From the NCBI GenBank assembly GCA_002286855.1, contig NRSV01000043.1, forward strand, positions 62,001 through 126,000: a stretch of DNA of 64,000 bases. The letters run 5' to 3'. Origin of the DNA: Bipolaris cookei. Taxonomy: Eukaryota; Ascomycota; Dothideomycetes; Pleosporales; Pleosporaceae. A model generated the notes under the pieces. It did not search any database and was not told the DNA's origin. It saw only the letters and a program-made list of their open reading frames with translations. Of this stretch, positions 10,714 through 24,200 are shown one piece after another (the stretch's first letter is position 1; every line of letters begins with the position of its first letter). Made by a program: the position numbers and the translations under genes.

Positions 10714-12569
10714 TTATTTGGCCTGAGTTGGCGACACGCCTCCCTGATGACTGGCAGCAGCTTCCTGTGCAGATGCTGCAGAAGGAACAGTAGCAGATTG
10801 TGGCGCGGCACCGCCTAACCAGCCAAACGCACCAGCCTTCATATCCTTGAGCTGCGCTTCTTGCATCTTCTTTTCCTCCTCGGCCATTTCCTTAAGCCAC
10901 TGCTCGCCGTTTTCGCGGATCTGCTTGTCGAGATGGATGTAGTTTTGCTTGTTGAATTCGCGGTACATGTCAATCATCATCTTGCCCTCGTTCATGCCCT
11001 GCGAGACGTTCTGGTCGCCGAGGACCATGCCTTGCTTGGGGGTGTCGAGACCCAGACTCTTCATGAACATGCCGCCTGCGCTGCCTCTGCTCTTCTTCTT
11101 TTGCTCAGCGAGATCGCGCTGGAATTGCTCCCGGAGTTTGGCTTCTCGGCGCGCGTATTCAGTGGGAATATCTTTGCCCTCCATGGACTTTAGGACAGTG
11201 CGAACGTCAATGGGCGTACCGGTCTGGCTCATCATAGCGAGATACTCGAGGAATGGGATCATGGCAATGAGGCCCTTGTCGTTGGGGTCGCCTTTCCATT
11301 TGGGCAAGACAATGGCGTTCTCTGGCTGGAGCTTGACGTGTGATGGGTCGGTGTCGATGATGATAACTTTTGATAAGTCGCGATTAAGGTAAGAGAGGTC
11401 CTGAGCAAGTTAGTAAAGTGCAATTGTATTGTTTGAAGCAGCTGCAGACGTACCTTGATGTACTCGCCCTTCTCGAAGCGTGTCGCCTCGCGGAATAGAG
11501 GCCACATGACGAGGCGGAAGGGGTCGAGTTTGCGGATAATAGGGTCGGCATCCATGGACTTGACGGAGGTGAAGATGACAAGCTCGTACTGTGAGCTGAG
11601 GTAGCGCAGGAAGTAGTCAAGGCCAGGTCGCTTTGCTAATCGGTAGCCGTGTTTGGTAGTCCATTCCGAATGCAGTAGCAGATCCTCCAAACTTAAGACG
11701 AGCGTCAGTTCGGGAGCGCCTCCAGGAATCTTGTCCTTGTCTGGCAGCAGTTTTTGGAAGGTAGGCTCGGTGTAGTAGGCCTTTTGTCCATTGATGCGAG
11801 CGGCTGCGCGGGCATACATGCGGCCCACTGTCCACCCATTTGGAGCATCTGGATGTGCTGATTCCTCTTCTTCGTTTTCCCAGTTCCTTCCCATGTAGAC
11901 AGCTCCAGTGGTGCCGAACAGCAGCATTCCAAGGTACGACCAGTTGGCAACCCTATTCCGCCGCCTGTCGGTACTCGTCTCGTATGCAGATTTGGGTAGT
12001 TCCCCGCCCGCGCCTCCCTCACGACCGCCTGCAGCGCCTGGTGTTGGGTCTTTGTGAAGTTCGTTGGGGTGATTCGGGTCCCTCTTCGCCTTGCCTTGAG
12101 CTTCGGCTTGCTCTTCAGCAAATGTCGAGGGGATACCATATCGCAGATCGGGTAGATGTTTTTGTGGCTGTTGTGACTCGGGACTCTTGGTGGTGGGATC
12201 GGTGTTCTCAGCAGCCGATTTGGGCCCTGACATCTCCGCATGTTCTGCGGCGTTGAAATTATTTCCTGCATCTTGTGACGCCCGGGTGGCGCTCTCAATG
12301 GGTTTTGAAGGCTGTGATGGTGTTGTGTTACTTTCCGGGGACGCTACAGTGTCAAACTCTGGCTGCTCTGAAGAGTTTACCGGGTTCGGCCGCGCCTTGT
12401 TTTCCTGGGCAAATTTTATGGGATCCGACGGCTTCCAGGTATTGTCTTTTGGCTTTCCAACTTTGGCATATGTGCGATTCCATTGCCATGTTGAGGCTAT
12501 CGACACTATGCGCGGAGCAGCAAGTACAGGCCGCGTGCGCAGCGCCCGAAAGGCACCTCGCGGCAGCAT
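10714..12569 (-). CDS. tim50: Mitochondrial inner membrane translocase subunit Tim50
   Basis: Exons 12569-11454 and 11400-10714 on the minus strand give about 600 residues. The start at 12569 (MLPRGAFRALRTRPV) is the first ATG of the frame and yields an Arg-rich, acid-free presequence suited to mitochondrial import. A low-complexity matrix segment is followed by one membrane helix (about residues 208-228). Next comes the FCP1/NIF-like domain (about 287-430) in the intermembrane space, with LVLSLEDLLLHSEWT, RPGLDYFL and VIIIDTDPSHVKLQPEN. The phosphatase DxDxT motif is SLEDL here, as is usual for Tim50, which is a presequence receptor of the TIM23 complex and not a phosphatase. The C-terminus is a charged coiled coil and an Ala/Gln-rich tail. 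The gene is divergent from the ER mannosidase gene. Confidence 0.93.
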
Positions 12570-12908
12570 GGCGGGCAGAGGGAGAAACCCAAAGGAAAGC
12601 ACAAATTAAGAAGAATAAAGCCGATGGATATGCAATGCGCCCATAAAACACATGGGCTGAAGAATACACGAGGGCGGGATGGCGGGCGAAATCAATGGGA
12701 GTCGAAACCTTCTGCGGTCTTCCGATGAAATAATTGACTGCAAGATTTCTTGGCGCAATGACGCTGCATCGGCATATGGTAATCGTGTCCTTCACCCGGT
12801 CAACGCCATGCGCCCCCACCCCTTGCAGATATAGGCTTCTTGACACGTCTACCCTCCACTGCTAAAAACAGTACAGTCTGATGTCGCCTCACGGGCACGC
12901 CTTTGCCT
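12570..12908. promoter_or_regulatory. Bidirectional promoter between tim50 and the EDEM-like gene
   Basis: The two start codons face away from each other across 339 bp with no recognisable gene in between, so both promoters must lie here or overlap. No specific factor site is claimed. Confidence 0.55.
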
Positions 12909-15900
12909 ATGCGACAGACTGCATGGCCTCTGTGGCGGAATGCGCCAATGCCTGGAGGATCGCCCTTTCAGCTATTGTGGACACTCGTATTATGCATATG
13001 TTGTTGGGCGACTCTCGCGCGCTGTATGACGGATGAAGACATAGCAGCCCTAAGGTAAGTTTGTGCCACATTGCGCATACAGCTGCGTGCGCCCGCTAAT
13101 GGTACCAGACAAGAGACACGCGATATATTCGACCATGGCTATGACAACTACATGAAACATGCATTCCCTGAAGACGAACTACGTCCACTGACATGTGCCC
13201 CTCTTACGCGTGATCGCCATAATCCTGCGCATATCGAGGTCAATGACGTCCTGGGAAACTATTCTTTGACCCTGATCGATAGCTTATCCACCCTCGCCAT
13301 CTTCGCCTCGACCCCTCCGCCCAGCAAGACAGGCGCCAACAGGCCTCTGGCAGAATTCCAAGATGGTGTCAAGCTCTTGGTAGAAAATTACGGAGACGGA
13401 AGGCCCGGACCAAGCGGCCAAGGGGCAAGATCGAGAGGCTTTGACCTGGATAGCAAGGTGCAAGTCTTTGAAACCGTCATTCGCGGAGTGGGGGGCCTGC
13501 TGAGTGCGCATCAGTTCGCCGTTGGAGATCTGCCAATCCGTGGCTACAAACCTGCACTAGAGCGCAAGGACAGCAAAGAGGGAATTGTGTGGCCGAACGG
13601 ATTCGTGTATGATGGGCAATTGCTACGTTTGGCCAGAGATTTGGCAGAACGGCTCTTACCCGCCTTCAATACACCCACTGGACTGCCATACCCCCGGGTT
13701 AATCTGCGTCATGGCGTTCCTTTCTACGCCAAATCTCCACATAATATGGACGCCGAACATGGGCAATGTGGAAGAGACCCTAATGATAAAGGGACCGAGG
13801 TTACTGAGACTTGCAGCGCCGGAGCGGGAAGTCTGGTTCTCGAATTCACCGTCCTGAGCCGACTGACGGGCAATCCTCGGTATGAGCAATTGGCCAAGAA
13901 GGCTTTCTGGGCAGTTTGGCAGCGCAGAAGCAGCATTGGACTGATTGGTGCTGGTATCGATGCTGAAACTGGACAATGGGTGAATGCCTACACGGGTATC
14001 GGAGCAGGAATCGACAGCTTTTTTGAGTATGCCCTCAAGTCGCATATCTTACTCTCCGGTCTGCCTTATGACGAAGCCAATGCTGCTACTGACTCTCCCG
14101 ACGCCTTTCTTACTGCTTGGCTCGATGCGCATGACAGCATCAAACGACAAATCTATCGCGGCGCGCAGCATTATCATCCCCACTATGCCCAAGTAGATCT
14201 CTACACTGGCGCCATTAGAGCATTCTGGATCGACAGTCTCAGTGCGTTTTACCAGGGGCTATTGACTCTGGCTGGCGAACTGGACGAGGCCATCGAGACA
14301 CACTTACTGTACACTGCACTATGGACACGATATTCTGCGATGCCCGAGAGATGGTCGACTGCAACTGGCGGCATCGAGCATGGTTTACGCTGGTGGGGTG
14401 GTCGGCCAGAATGGATTGAATCGACTTGGTACCTTTATCGAGCGACCAAAGACCCCTGGTATCTCCATGTAGGAGAAATGGCGCTCCGCGACATCAAGAG
14501 GCGCTGCTGGACCAAGTGTGGATGGGCGGGTCTGCAGGATGTACGCACGGGTGAGCTCAATGATCGCATGGAAAGCTTCTTTCTGGGCGAGACTGTGAAG
14601 TACCTCTTCCTGCTCTTTGACCCATCGCACCCGCTCAACACTTGGGATGCGCCATTTGTGTTTACCACGGAGGGACATCCTCTAATCATACCCAAACGCC
14701 TGAGGTTAAAGAAAAAGACGGCATCTAAGCTTCGGTCTGGCGGGCAGACGGTCGAAACGTGCCCTCTCCCGCCAGCTCATTTGCCGTTTAGTATTTCGGC
14801 CACTGCGGCTCGTCCTGACGTTTACCATGCGGCAAGCCTGGCAAAGTTGCATTTGATGCCGACCATTGAGACACTGGATTCCCCGTTGGTGGAGTTCAAC
14901 GCAGATCATCCCAGCATCTCAATGTCGGATGTTCGGTCGCCTTCAAATTACACATACTACCCATGGACTCTGCCTCCTGAACTTATTCCGCACAACGCTA
15001 CTAGCTCATCAATGGCAGTTCGGTCGACGTTTGATTTGACGTTTCCCAATATGCCAAGCACATCGCTAGTTGGGGCGCTCCAGAGAGTACAAGAAGGGAT
15101 ACTCGTCAACTCAATCAGCGGACTGCGGTTTGGCATGGTGCGCGAGCATGACCAAGTGCCTGCAATGGACAGTGCGATTGAGATGGACGAGCAGTTTCGC
15201 ATTTATGCCATTTCCAACATTGCCCTGGGACGCGACGAGAAGGTGTTCATGTCGCGTTCTACCATCGAAAATTTTAATCCACTCGACCCCTTTTTTACTC
15301 GGACACGAGACACACAGGTCTTGGACTTGGTGATTGATGTTCTGCCAAAGCCAACGTCTGTAGTGTCGAGTGTACTATCTGACCTGGTCAACGATGTACT
15401 TGATGGAACAGGCAACTTGTCTGATATGGACATTGCAGATGCGATTGAGTTTGAAGTTGACGCAGAGGCGCTCAAAAGTGAGCCTTCGTATCTTTCCAGC
15501 CTCCTTTCGTCGCTACAGGCTCTGTTGTCTGCTCCCATGCCTACGTCGACGTCGACAACATCGTGGTCTGGAGATAGGGATCGGCAGCTTACGAAACGGT
15601 ATTCTCTAGCGGCAGCGCTCCCGATCGGTCCTGGTGCAGTACCAATGCCAGATACGAAAGATGCAGATATGACGTACATCGCGGATAAGGCACTAGCGTG
15701 GACAAAGATCTACGTGCATCCTACTACGCTGTGCAACGAGCGACTTGGCGTAGAGATTGCGAAGCAGTATCAAGTAATAGTGATACCTCGTGGCGACTGC
15801 TCCTTTTCTAGAAAGCTTCACAATGTGCCTGCATACCCGCCAAGCAGCGCATCTCTACAGCTTGTGATTATCGTTAGTTTTCCCGAACACGAGGATGGCT

Positions 15901-16115
15901 ACAGTGATGGAGAACGGGTGCCGGCTCAGCCACTGCTAGACGAAGCACAGCATACGCCGACGGGGATGCTGAGGCCTAACCCTGTACCACTGGTCATGGT
16001 GGGAGGAGGGCAAGCGACCATGGACAAGCTGAAGAGAGCCAGCGGGATGGGGATGAGAAGACGATATCATTTCCGCAGTCAGGGGGTCAAGATTGGGAAT
16101 CTGATTGTGTTGTAG
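12909..16115 (+). CDS. EDEM/Mnl1-type GH47 alpha-1,2-mannosidase of ER-associated degradation
   Basis: Exons 12909-13054 and 13109-16115 give about 1050 residues. Residues 20-40 are a hydrophobic signal or anchor (LLWTLVLCICCWATL). The GH47 domain (about 50-540) starts RDIFDHGYDNYMKHAFP and continues with HIEVNDVLGNYSLTLIDSLSTL, GAGIDSFFEYALK, RPEWIESTWYLYRAT, and ends with the calcium-binding Thr in VFTTEGHP. These are hallmarks of the Htm1/EDEM branch, which trims mannose from misfolded glycoproteins in the ER lumen and marks them for degradation. A protease-associated (PA)-like domain lies near the C-terminus (about 860-1000, with VIPRGDCSF). The length fits fungal Mnl1/Mnl2 proteins. The C-terminus shows no obvious HDEL. 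Confidence 0.9.
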
Positions 16116-16122
16116 TAGGGAT

Positions 16123-16205
16123 ATGGCTGTGGTTGTGGTTGTGGTTATGGTTGTGGTTGTGGTTGTTGTGGCCGTGGCCGTGGCTTGGCCGTGGCTGTGT
16201 TTGTG
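16123..16205 (+). repeat. TGTGGT/CCGTGG simple repeats
   Basis: Directly after the mannosidase stop codon, imperfect hexanucleotides (tgtggt) change to ccgtgg units. The reverse strand reads as an artificial His/Asn-rich frame. Confidence 0.9.
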
Positions 16206-17567
16206 GGTATAGAGAGGGAGGGTCTGCTTGAATACTTACTCTACTAATTAATACTAAAGATGGAATCAAGATTGACACGACCCAGGGTCCAATTACAGCG
16301 TGGACGTTTGGCTGTCGCACTTGTCACCCGCCTCGGTCCGTGATGATGTTGTCATAAGTCAGGGGCGGCGGCGATCCCCTCGGCTCACGATGTCAAGCAC
16401 GACATGCCTTTCCGCTTTAGGGAGGTAGAGCAGCCCTGGGCACGTGCTCATCTAACATCGCCGCATCTCGTCTGGTGTTTGGTTGCAGCACCTGGAGCTG
16501 TATCGGAACGCGACCACAAGGAGAAGCTGGCTATATTGTCCATGTCCGCAGACGGCAGGATACGCCACTTGTCTTTGTCTTTGTCCAAGCAGTTGGTGGC
16601 GACTTGGTATCATCGTCTCGGGGTTGACCCAGCCCTGCATACAGACTGTACACCCTCACACCCTCAGTATACATACAGCTTGATGCTCACAGGGCGTTGG
16701 GCCTGGGCCTGAGCCTGGTCGCACGAGCCGTTGCCGCGATGATGCGCCTTCGCCGTGTCTCTGATCTCCAGTGTTCCTGTGCAGCCATGAGGACGACGTG
16801 GTAGGGGCCTCGCAAAAGCATGCTACCGCCAAACGGGCAGGAGGCGACGCCGCCAAGTCCTGCTATCGCGCAGCAATAGCGTTGAATCGTACGGGCTCCA
16901 CCACACATGTACCCTACCTGTCCAAACCCCCAAGATGCCCGCGACCACCAGAACCGCCTCAGGCGCATTTCCCCCCCTGAGGGAAGCTGAGCAGCTGCGG
17001 GGCCCAGCTATACGGGTTCCTGCAGGCCGCTGCTCAAAGCAAAAGCACTGCCATGTACACATTGCTTGTGCTGGCCTTCCTGTTACAGGCCCCCAGTCCA
17101 GGGGTGCCATATGTACATTCATGCTATACATGTGGGAGCGGAAATAACACAACTGCATCCCGCACCTATAGCTGCATCTGGAAGGTCCACCATCTCTTCT
17201 TATATATTGTTAGCATACCGATCGGCTAATTTCCTACCTTTCCTGCCTCATTCTACCAAGTTGCCAAGCCTATCGTTTAACTGGCTCCCGTCCGCTTGGG
17301 GACAGACTACGCATGAGGCGAGGCTAAGAAAGGAAGCCGGTGATACATCGCTCCTCGTGTAGGCGCCGTTGCCACCAAACCTGCCCGGCATCGCACCGAG
17401 ACCCTGGTCGACTGCCATCTGCCAGACGTGAATAGGCTGCTTTGGTAGTCACCGTAGCGAGGCAGGCGTACATACAGCATCTATAAGACTCACGCCCTAC
17501 GTCCTCAGCAGTGTGCTCATCCACATCTCGCCACCTTTTCTTCATTCCCTCTTCCCCCTACTTCGTC
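16206..17567. other. Long intergenic region upstream of the fungalysin gene
   Basis: No gene was recognised. A TATA-like stretch (cttatatatt) at about 17199-17208 and a CT-rich leader (about 17520-17565) precede the metalloprotease start and are plausible promoter parts. Confidence 0.45.
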
Positions 17568-19599
17568 ATGCGGTCCACACTTCTCGCATCGCTGGCATCG
17601 CTGTCTGCCATTGGCGTCTATGGCCATCCCCACACCAGCCACAGCCAGAACGGACTTAGCCGGAGGGCCGTCAACCTCGATGCTTTCCGTATCAAGCATG
17701 CTGCTCAATACATGAATGTCACTGAGGTCCAGGAGGATCCCACCATCGAATCCTCAATCACCAAGCGTGCAACTGCTCAGGAAACTGCCGACGAATTGGT
17801 CAAGGCTACTGTACCCGGTGCTACATTCCGTCTGGCTGGAGACTCATATGTCAGCGACAATGGCATCGCCCACTTTTACTACAAGCAGACCGCCAACGGT
17901 CTGGACATCGACTCGGCCGACTTCAACGTCAACGTAAGTCACATGAACTCTCGCCCAAGTCTGGCATGACTAACACTTTCTAGATCGGTCGTGATGGCCG
18001 CATCTTCTCGTTTGGAAACTCTTTTTACAAGGGCGAAATCCCAGCACCACCACCAAGTCTAGGCAAGCGTGACTCTGCTGAGCCTGTAGACGCCCTCAAG
18101 TCGGCCGTCAAGATTCTCTCCCTTCCCGTATCTGCCGACTTGGCTGCTGCTGAACCCCAGCAAGAAGCCAATACATTCACCATCAAGAAGACGAGCGGCT
18201 GTGTTAGCGACCCGGAAGCACGCCTTGTTTACCTTATCAACCAAGAGGGAAAACTCTCCCTCACTTGGAGGATCGAGACCGACATCATGAGCAATTGGCT
18301 TCTCACCTACGTAGATGCAGAAACTGGCGACAAGGTTCATGCTGCCGTTGACTACTCTGCCGATGCCACCTACAATGTCTAGTAAGTCATTACCATTCTA
18401 ATATGCCCATACATTGCTGACTCTTTCCTCTTTCTAGTCCCTGGGGTATCACCAATCCAGCAGAGGGAAACCGAGTGCTTGTCAAAGATCCCGAATACAA
18501 GCCAGCCAGTGAATTTGGATGGCACAGTGACGGTACGACCACGTACAAAACAACCCGTGGTAACAACGCAGTTGCACAGTCCAACTGGGATAACCAACTC
18601 AGCAACCTCATCACTCTGCCACGTCCCAACGTACCCAATGATATCTACGATTTCCCCTATTCAACTGCAACCTCGGACTGGAAAACCTACAGCAATGCCT
18701 CAATCACCCAGCTCTACTACACTTCAAACAAATACCACGATCTCCTATACGTACTAGGCTTCAACGAGAAAGCCGGTAACTTTGAGACCAACAACAACGG
18801 CGCTGGTGGCCTCGGTGCCGACTTTGTCTACCTCAACGCACAAGACGGAGACAGGACCGACAACGCAAACTTTGCTACACCACCAGACGGCCAAGCCCCA
18901 CGCATGCGTATGTACATGTTCACCTCCACCACACCCTGGCGCGACTGCTCCTTTGATGCCGGCGTCGTTATCCACGAGTACACACACGGCCTCTCCAACC
19001 GTCTGACCGGCGGCCCAGCCAACTCCGGCTGCCTCAGTCTGTTCGAATCCGGCGGCATGGGTGAAGGCTGGAGTGACGCCTACGCAACCGCCATCCGCCT
19101 CAAGGCCAAGGACACCCGCAACACCAGCTACCCAATCGGCGAATGGGTCACTGGCCGCCCCGAGGGCATCCGCCGCGCCCTCTACTCCACCGACATGAAA
19201 ATCAACCCCCAGGTCTACTCGGACAACGACAGCGCCACCGCCGTCCACCAGATCGGCAACATCTGGGCTTCCATGCTCTACGAAGTCCTCTGGAACCTCA
19301 TCGACAAGCACGGCAAAAACAACGCTGACCTTCCTACCTTCAACGCCAAAGGAGTCCCCACCGACGGCAAGTACCTCGCCATGAAGCTTTGGCTCGATGG
19401 CATGGCCCTGCAGCCTTGCAACCCTACCTTTGTGTCTGCTCGCGATGCTATCCTTGATGCCGACAAAGCGCTTACCGGTGGCGAGAACCAGTGCGAGATC
19501 TGGAAGGGTTTCGCCAAGCGCGGTCTTGGACAAGGTGCTATTTACAATGCTTCTAAGCGGACGAACAGCTTTGTTGTTCCTACCGGTGTGTGCAAATAA
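17568..19599 (+). CDS. MEP1: Secreted fungalysin metalloprotease (M36)
   Basis: Three exons, 17568-17933, 17984-18381 and 18438-19599, give about 641 residues, the normal size for the family. A signal peptide (residues 1-19) is followed by the inhibitory FTP-type propeptide (to about residue 245) and then the peptidase domain. The zinc site is VVIHEYTHGLSNRL (the HExxH of M36) with the third ligand Glu in GGMGEGWSDAYAT about 25 residues on. The enzyme is an extracellular endopeptidase that digests collagen, elastin-like and plant proteins in other fungi. The family and secretion are clear; the symbol follows common usage (MEP) and not a proven orthology. The start at 17568 was preferred over an in-frame ATG 19 codons upstream because it opens directly into the signal peptide. 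Confidence 0.94.
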
Positions 19600-19990
19600 A
19601 TTCAGTAAAGAGAGAGAGAGGAAATGATGGTATGGGAACATGAATGATGGATGCCCCGATTCGTGTATATATTTTGTATTATCTTTTTTTTTTTGCGGAA
19701 AGGGGGTTAGTGGATTTGGAACCTCGTTGGATCAAGGTTACCACCGCTATTTGAACAATTATGAGCATATTACTACTTCAGTCTTTCTTGAAATGCGTAT
19801 CTGGGTGAATTTGGTGAAGATGTAAACATGGACAATGTATGCCTCATGTTAAATTAGAGGAAAGAGTACAATTCAGACTTCCAAATCGGACAGAGCTAGT
19901 GTGTACAAGAATAGATATCCAAGAGAGAGAAACGATATTCTCCTACCACCATCTACAACGTATATCTAAAAAAAATCCAACTTGAGCCGC
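19600..19990. other. Convergent 3' region
   Basis: No gene was recognised. It holds the 3' ends of the fungalysin and ERD2-like genes, a short GA repeat (19609-19621) and a T-run (19684-19694). Confidence 0.45.
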
Positions 19991-21230
19991 TTACTTGATC
20001 ATCTTGGAAGATGTGTCGTGTTCAGTCGCGTCGTCGTCCACATCATTATCCCATTCGTCTCTTCTCACCCCACTCTGCTCCGCCACCGAAGCTCCAGCCA
20101 CAGGCGCGACAGGAGCATCCTCGTCACTCTCATCATCAAATGCTGCAGGGTCTGCCAACGGCTGGCTCTCCGGATCCGCGCCTCCCCTCTCTGGACTCCT
20201 TCTCTTTGGCACGCCCTCTACACCATCGTCAGCGGACACGGAGATGCCTCGTCGCCCCCACTTGTTCTGCGGTTGTGTCGAGTTGTTTCGCTGGCCTCCA
20301 GTTTCTTCGTCGTAGTCAAAGTCCATGCTCTTTCTGCCCACAAAGCGCCCAACAAGCCATCCCCGACCCAAATCCTCCGAATCCACCACTCCGCCGTGTC
20401 GGAGCTTCACGCGCTGACGTGTATAGTACACCCATGCGAAGTCAATCATTAGGGCTGTTTGAATGGAGCCCCAAACCCATGATGTAGGGTCGCGGTAGTG
20501 GTCCTCGTTAGCGCCACGTACGATCCAATTGAGCACATAGAGAAAGCGGTATGTGCCCAGTGCGACAAGGTAGTATGAGTCGATGACGGTCGGGACGGTA
20601 GTCTGGCGCAATAGGAGGAGTTGGGGGATGATGCAGACGGATTCGAGGATTTCCGAGAAGACCCAGAGAAACTATTTGGTTGCGTTGGCTTGATCGTTTG
20701 GTACTTCTAGAATAATAGAAAACTAACCTTGAGGAAGCTGCTATGGCCAATAAGAGTCTTCTTGAAGATGAGATACCAAAGAGGGGTTATGATGATGCTC
20801 CCAAGCAGACAGTACATGCCAAATTTCCACGCCTTTTCCCGCTCTCTTGTGCGCGCGTATACGCTCGTCATAAGAAAGATAATGTATAAGGAAGATAGCG
20901 TGTAGAAGATCTAATCCCAGTCAGTCAGGTAGTTGCCAGCGTGGACAGACCCAAGCGCGCCCTACCTTGAGGGAGAAGTTCCATGTGTGCCATACGTCCT
21001 TTGTAGCCGAGGAGGTGAATATATCAAGGTATCGCGTACTAAATACGAGTGCATAGAGCACTTGAGTGATGAGGGACACGCCTATGTATGTCAGCAATGC
21101 CGCGACCGGTAGCCATAGGCTAGTCAAACGCACCCTCTGCACTGCTGTTCGCGTGTATAGCCCATATCAATATGAGCTTGGATGAGGTATGCGAGACATC
21201 GCCGAGGATGTGGAAGAGGTTAAACCCCAT
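19991..21230 (-). CDS. KDEL-receptor (ERD2) family protein with extended acidic C-terminal tail
   Basis: Four exons on the minus strand, 21230-21134, 21081-20966, 20910-20728 and 20671-19991, give about 358 residues. All introns are GT-AG and in phase. The start MGFNLFHILGDVSHTSSKLILIW is the ERD2 signature. It is followed by ALVFSTRYLDIFTS and, later, VIDSYYLVALGTYRFLYVLNWI, the core of the seven-helix Golgi-to-ER retrieval receptor. True ERD2 proteins are about 210-220 residues. Here roughly 130 extra hydrophilic residues follow the last helix, rich in Asp/Glu with a Pro/Ala stretch (APVAPVAGASVA). Filamentous fungi carry such a longer paralogue. Whether it binds HDEL ligands or has another role in the secretory pathway is not decided by the sequence. 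Confidence 0.87.
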
Positions 21231-24200
21231 GTTGGGGACGGAATGCGGTGTGCGACGGCTACACAGTAAGAGGCCTGTGGCCGGCGTATCGGGTTCGAGG
21301 CTCGATGTCAGCACCACGTGCCAGCGCTCTTCTTTGTGATGAGGGATTCCAGTACGGGCCGGCCCAGCGCCACCCGTTAGGAGATTCGGGAATCGGAGAT
21401 GAAAAAGGCAGAGGTATCAATAGGTTGCGTGGATGGTGATGCGTTGTGGAGCTGATGGCTCGCGTCCGCATACGCAAGCTACCAGGCATCCGTAACGGCT
21501 TGGCAATACCCCGGAGTCGGCCAATCTGCTAACCCCAATGCAGCATGGCGGATAGAGGGGGTCCGTCAGCATGGGATTCTAAGGCTGACCTACGCATCTT
21601 CTAGCCCCGGCAATCCATGGCCTAGTCTCGACAGCCACAGGAGGAGATTAATTACAAGACAGGACTACATGGCTTACCCATTTGCACGGGGATACTCAAA
21701 CATATACATTAACATACTGCTGTGACTTGCTAGAGCGATGTGATCAAACTGTTCGCCTAATCGAGCCTTAGCAGCAAGGTTGCTCGTGCAGTCTTCATCA
21801 TCGGAACTATGACTTGCATACTCTAGCAACTGAAATCGCAACTATATCTATTCATAGAAATAGTCAATCTGTTATCAATATCGCTATATATCCCACAGTA
21901 GTATAGCGGCAGATGAGAAACCTTGCCCCAATCTGTTGAAGTTCTTACACAGATATACGAGGTGCACGGAGCTGAGAAAGCTCAACAGATTGTTATCTCA
22001 TCTGTTGTATTCTGGCGCATGTCTTCGAATATTGCTAAGTTGGCTATAAGGATACAAATGGAGCACGTAGATTCGCTCCAGCATGTTTGCTACTCAAAAT
22101 GCAGTGGGCCTGTATATGTACGGTATGCGATCTGGCTTGGAGGATATGCCACAACCGGAGCAACAGGATCCACAGCATGGTCAAACAAATGCGTTACTGT
22201 TGGCATGTTGTCCCAAAATAGATTTTTGGGAAACCTACTGATTTACGCTCTTTTTTCTGCTCATTTCGTTTCGCAATGGGGCCTCTTACGGAAGAGTCCG
22301 TCGAGGCTCATGCAAGGCCTGCAAGGCGTCCAACGTGGCACATGCGACAGCGGATGACAGCAGCTTTTGGAGTAGCTCTGAAATGATGCAGAGGACGGCC
22401 CATGTTGACGGAATATCTCCAATCATTAGTTGCAGTCACTACAATCTTGAGGAACCCTGAAACTCGTGACTTGGCCGAAGTGAGTGGCATAGCGCGTCAT
22501 CTCGTCGTATTCTTTATGCACATACAAGGCCCTAGACCCTTGATCATGACTGCTGGCCACGTTTGTGGCGTAGCTGCTGCAAGCGTCGGGATTGGGGACA
22601 CATACGAATGCGTTTTCCTACCACATTCCAGTAACCTTCTCTTTGTAAGCGCTGAAGAAGCCGAGGGCAAGAGGCTGGTTAAGACAAGGCAGATTGTGCT
22701 AGCAAATAATAAAGATAGATACTTAGAATGGCGATGGAAGACTAGCGATACTGAACAGTGGCTGTGTCAATGTTGGTGAGGCAGTGTAGAGAAAGCGTTG
22801 CGATGCGGCACGATGCGGCACGGTGCGGCAGCGAAGTTTAACGCGCAGCCGCCGAACAAGGCCCAATGTTCTGCTTTTAGGAACTAGCATGGACGAAAAA
22901 AAAGCCTGAGACCTGGAAGGCGTCAGGAGAATCCCACAGACACGGGTTTGTCGGCCATGGTCAGTGGTTGATCTGACGAGCGAAGACGATGAGCAGCCGA
23001 CAGCAAAGGAGCGGGGTGGAATGGAGACGGGCACAACCAGAGCCTTTAGCCAACCGACAACGCACAGCCTAGGAGGACTAGTAGAGATGGGACCATGAGG
23101 GTGGGGTGTGACCAGCTTGCACCGTCAATCAACTCGGCCCAGCATCGGGTCGCTGAGGCCATGGTGTGGGGCGGTTGTTGACATGGAGGGCACGCGCACT
23201 GGCTGGCGATATGAGCGTGTTAGTGGTGGTGGCAGTGATCTTCGAGGCTTGCGTGTATGAGTGGTGGTTGAGGGGGACGAAGCGAAGGAGGAGGAGAGTT
23301 GGGGAGGATGGGCGGATGAGTGGGTGGCACGAATACGGCGAATTAGCGGCCTTTGGCCAGCCAAGTGAAGATTAGCGGCCAATGGCAGCTACTCCATCCA
23401 CGCATTTAAGCGCCTTTGTGTCCACGACCACCAGCTTACCCTCCTCATGCAGGCCAATTTGCTCGCTTTCATGTCTATTCACGCGGCACAGTCGTCCTGC
23501 ACACCGAATGGGAAGACACGGCCTGGCCAAATTTCGTCCTGCTGCACCATGGACTACCCCCCTTGTTGTCGGCATCCTATGACGCCGCCAGCTCAGGCGG
23601 GCTCGTCAATATCACGCTGCAGCGAAGAGAAATTATCCTCTGGCAACGTCCTGTTTCCGTAAAAAAAACTTGCAGACAAGAAGAAGGGTCCGACGTCACC
23701 AGGCCGGCCGCCTGAACTAGTGTTGCATCCTGCGGTCCCAGTCCTGAACTGTCGTTTACAGACGGCGCGGCGCGCACACGAGCATTGCGGCGATGAGCCT
23801 ATGCCTATGTATGTCGATGGCGGCTGGCCAGTGGGGCTGAACGGCAATGACAAGGCTGGGCTTGTGCCTGCACGTTGACTTGTACGCCATGATCATCGCC
23901 GTTGTCGTAGACCGCGCCCACATGGAGTGAACCCAGCATGCCGTTCCGGGTCAGCAAATGGGTCGGACACAACCGTCGACTGACTATGCATGCCTAGCCA
24001 ATTCGCGGCTCAAGCGCAACGCAGCGCAGCCGGGGTCTCTGCCGCCATACCATGACGAGCCAGCCTAGACAGCAGGGTGAATGCCCGGGGCGCTAACGTG
24101 CAGGCCTGACAGTCAATGCGCGCAGCACCCAATCCTTCCAGGCCTACCGGGGGCACGATACAGTCGATGCACTAGAGAGTAACCTGCACAACCTGTCCGC

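Noticed and set aside
12570..12602. Longer Tim50 N-terminus
   Set aside because: The upstream codon at 12602 is GTG; the first ATG at 12569 gives a proper presequence.
16087..16320. His/Asn-rich small protein on the minus strand
   Set aside because: The composition comes only from the hexanucleotide repeat after the mannosidase gene.
18754..19641. 295-codon open frame on the minus strand
   Set aside because: Lies exactly opposite the fungalysin catalytic domain; its Val/Gly/Asp bias is the mirror of that GC-rich coding sequence.
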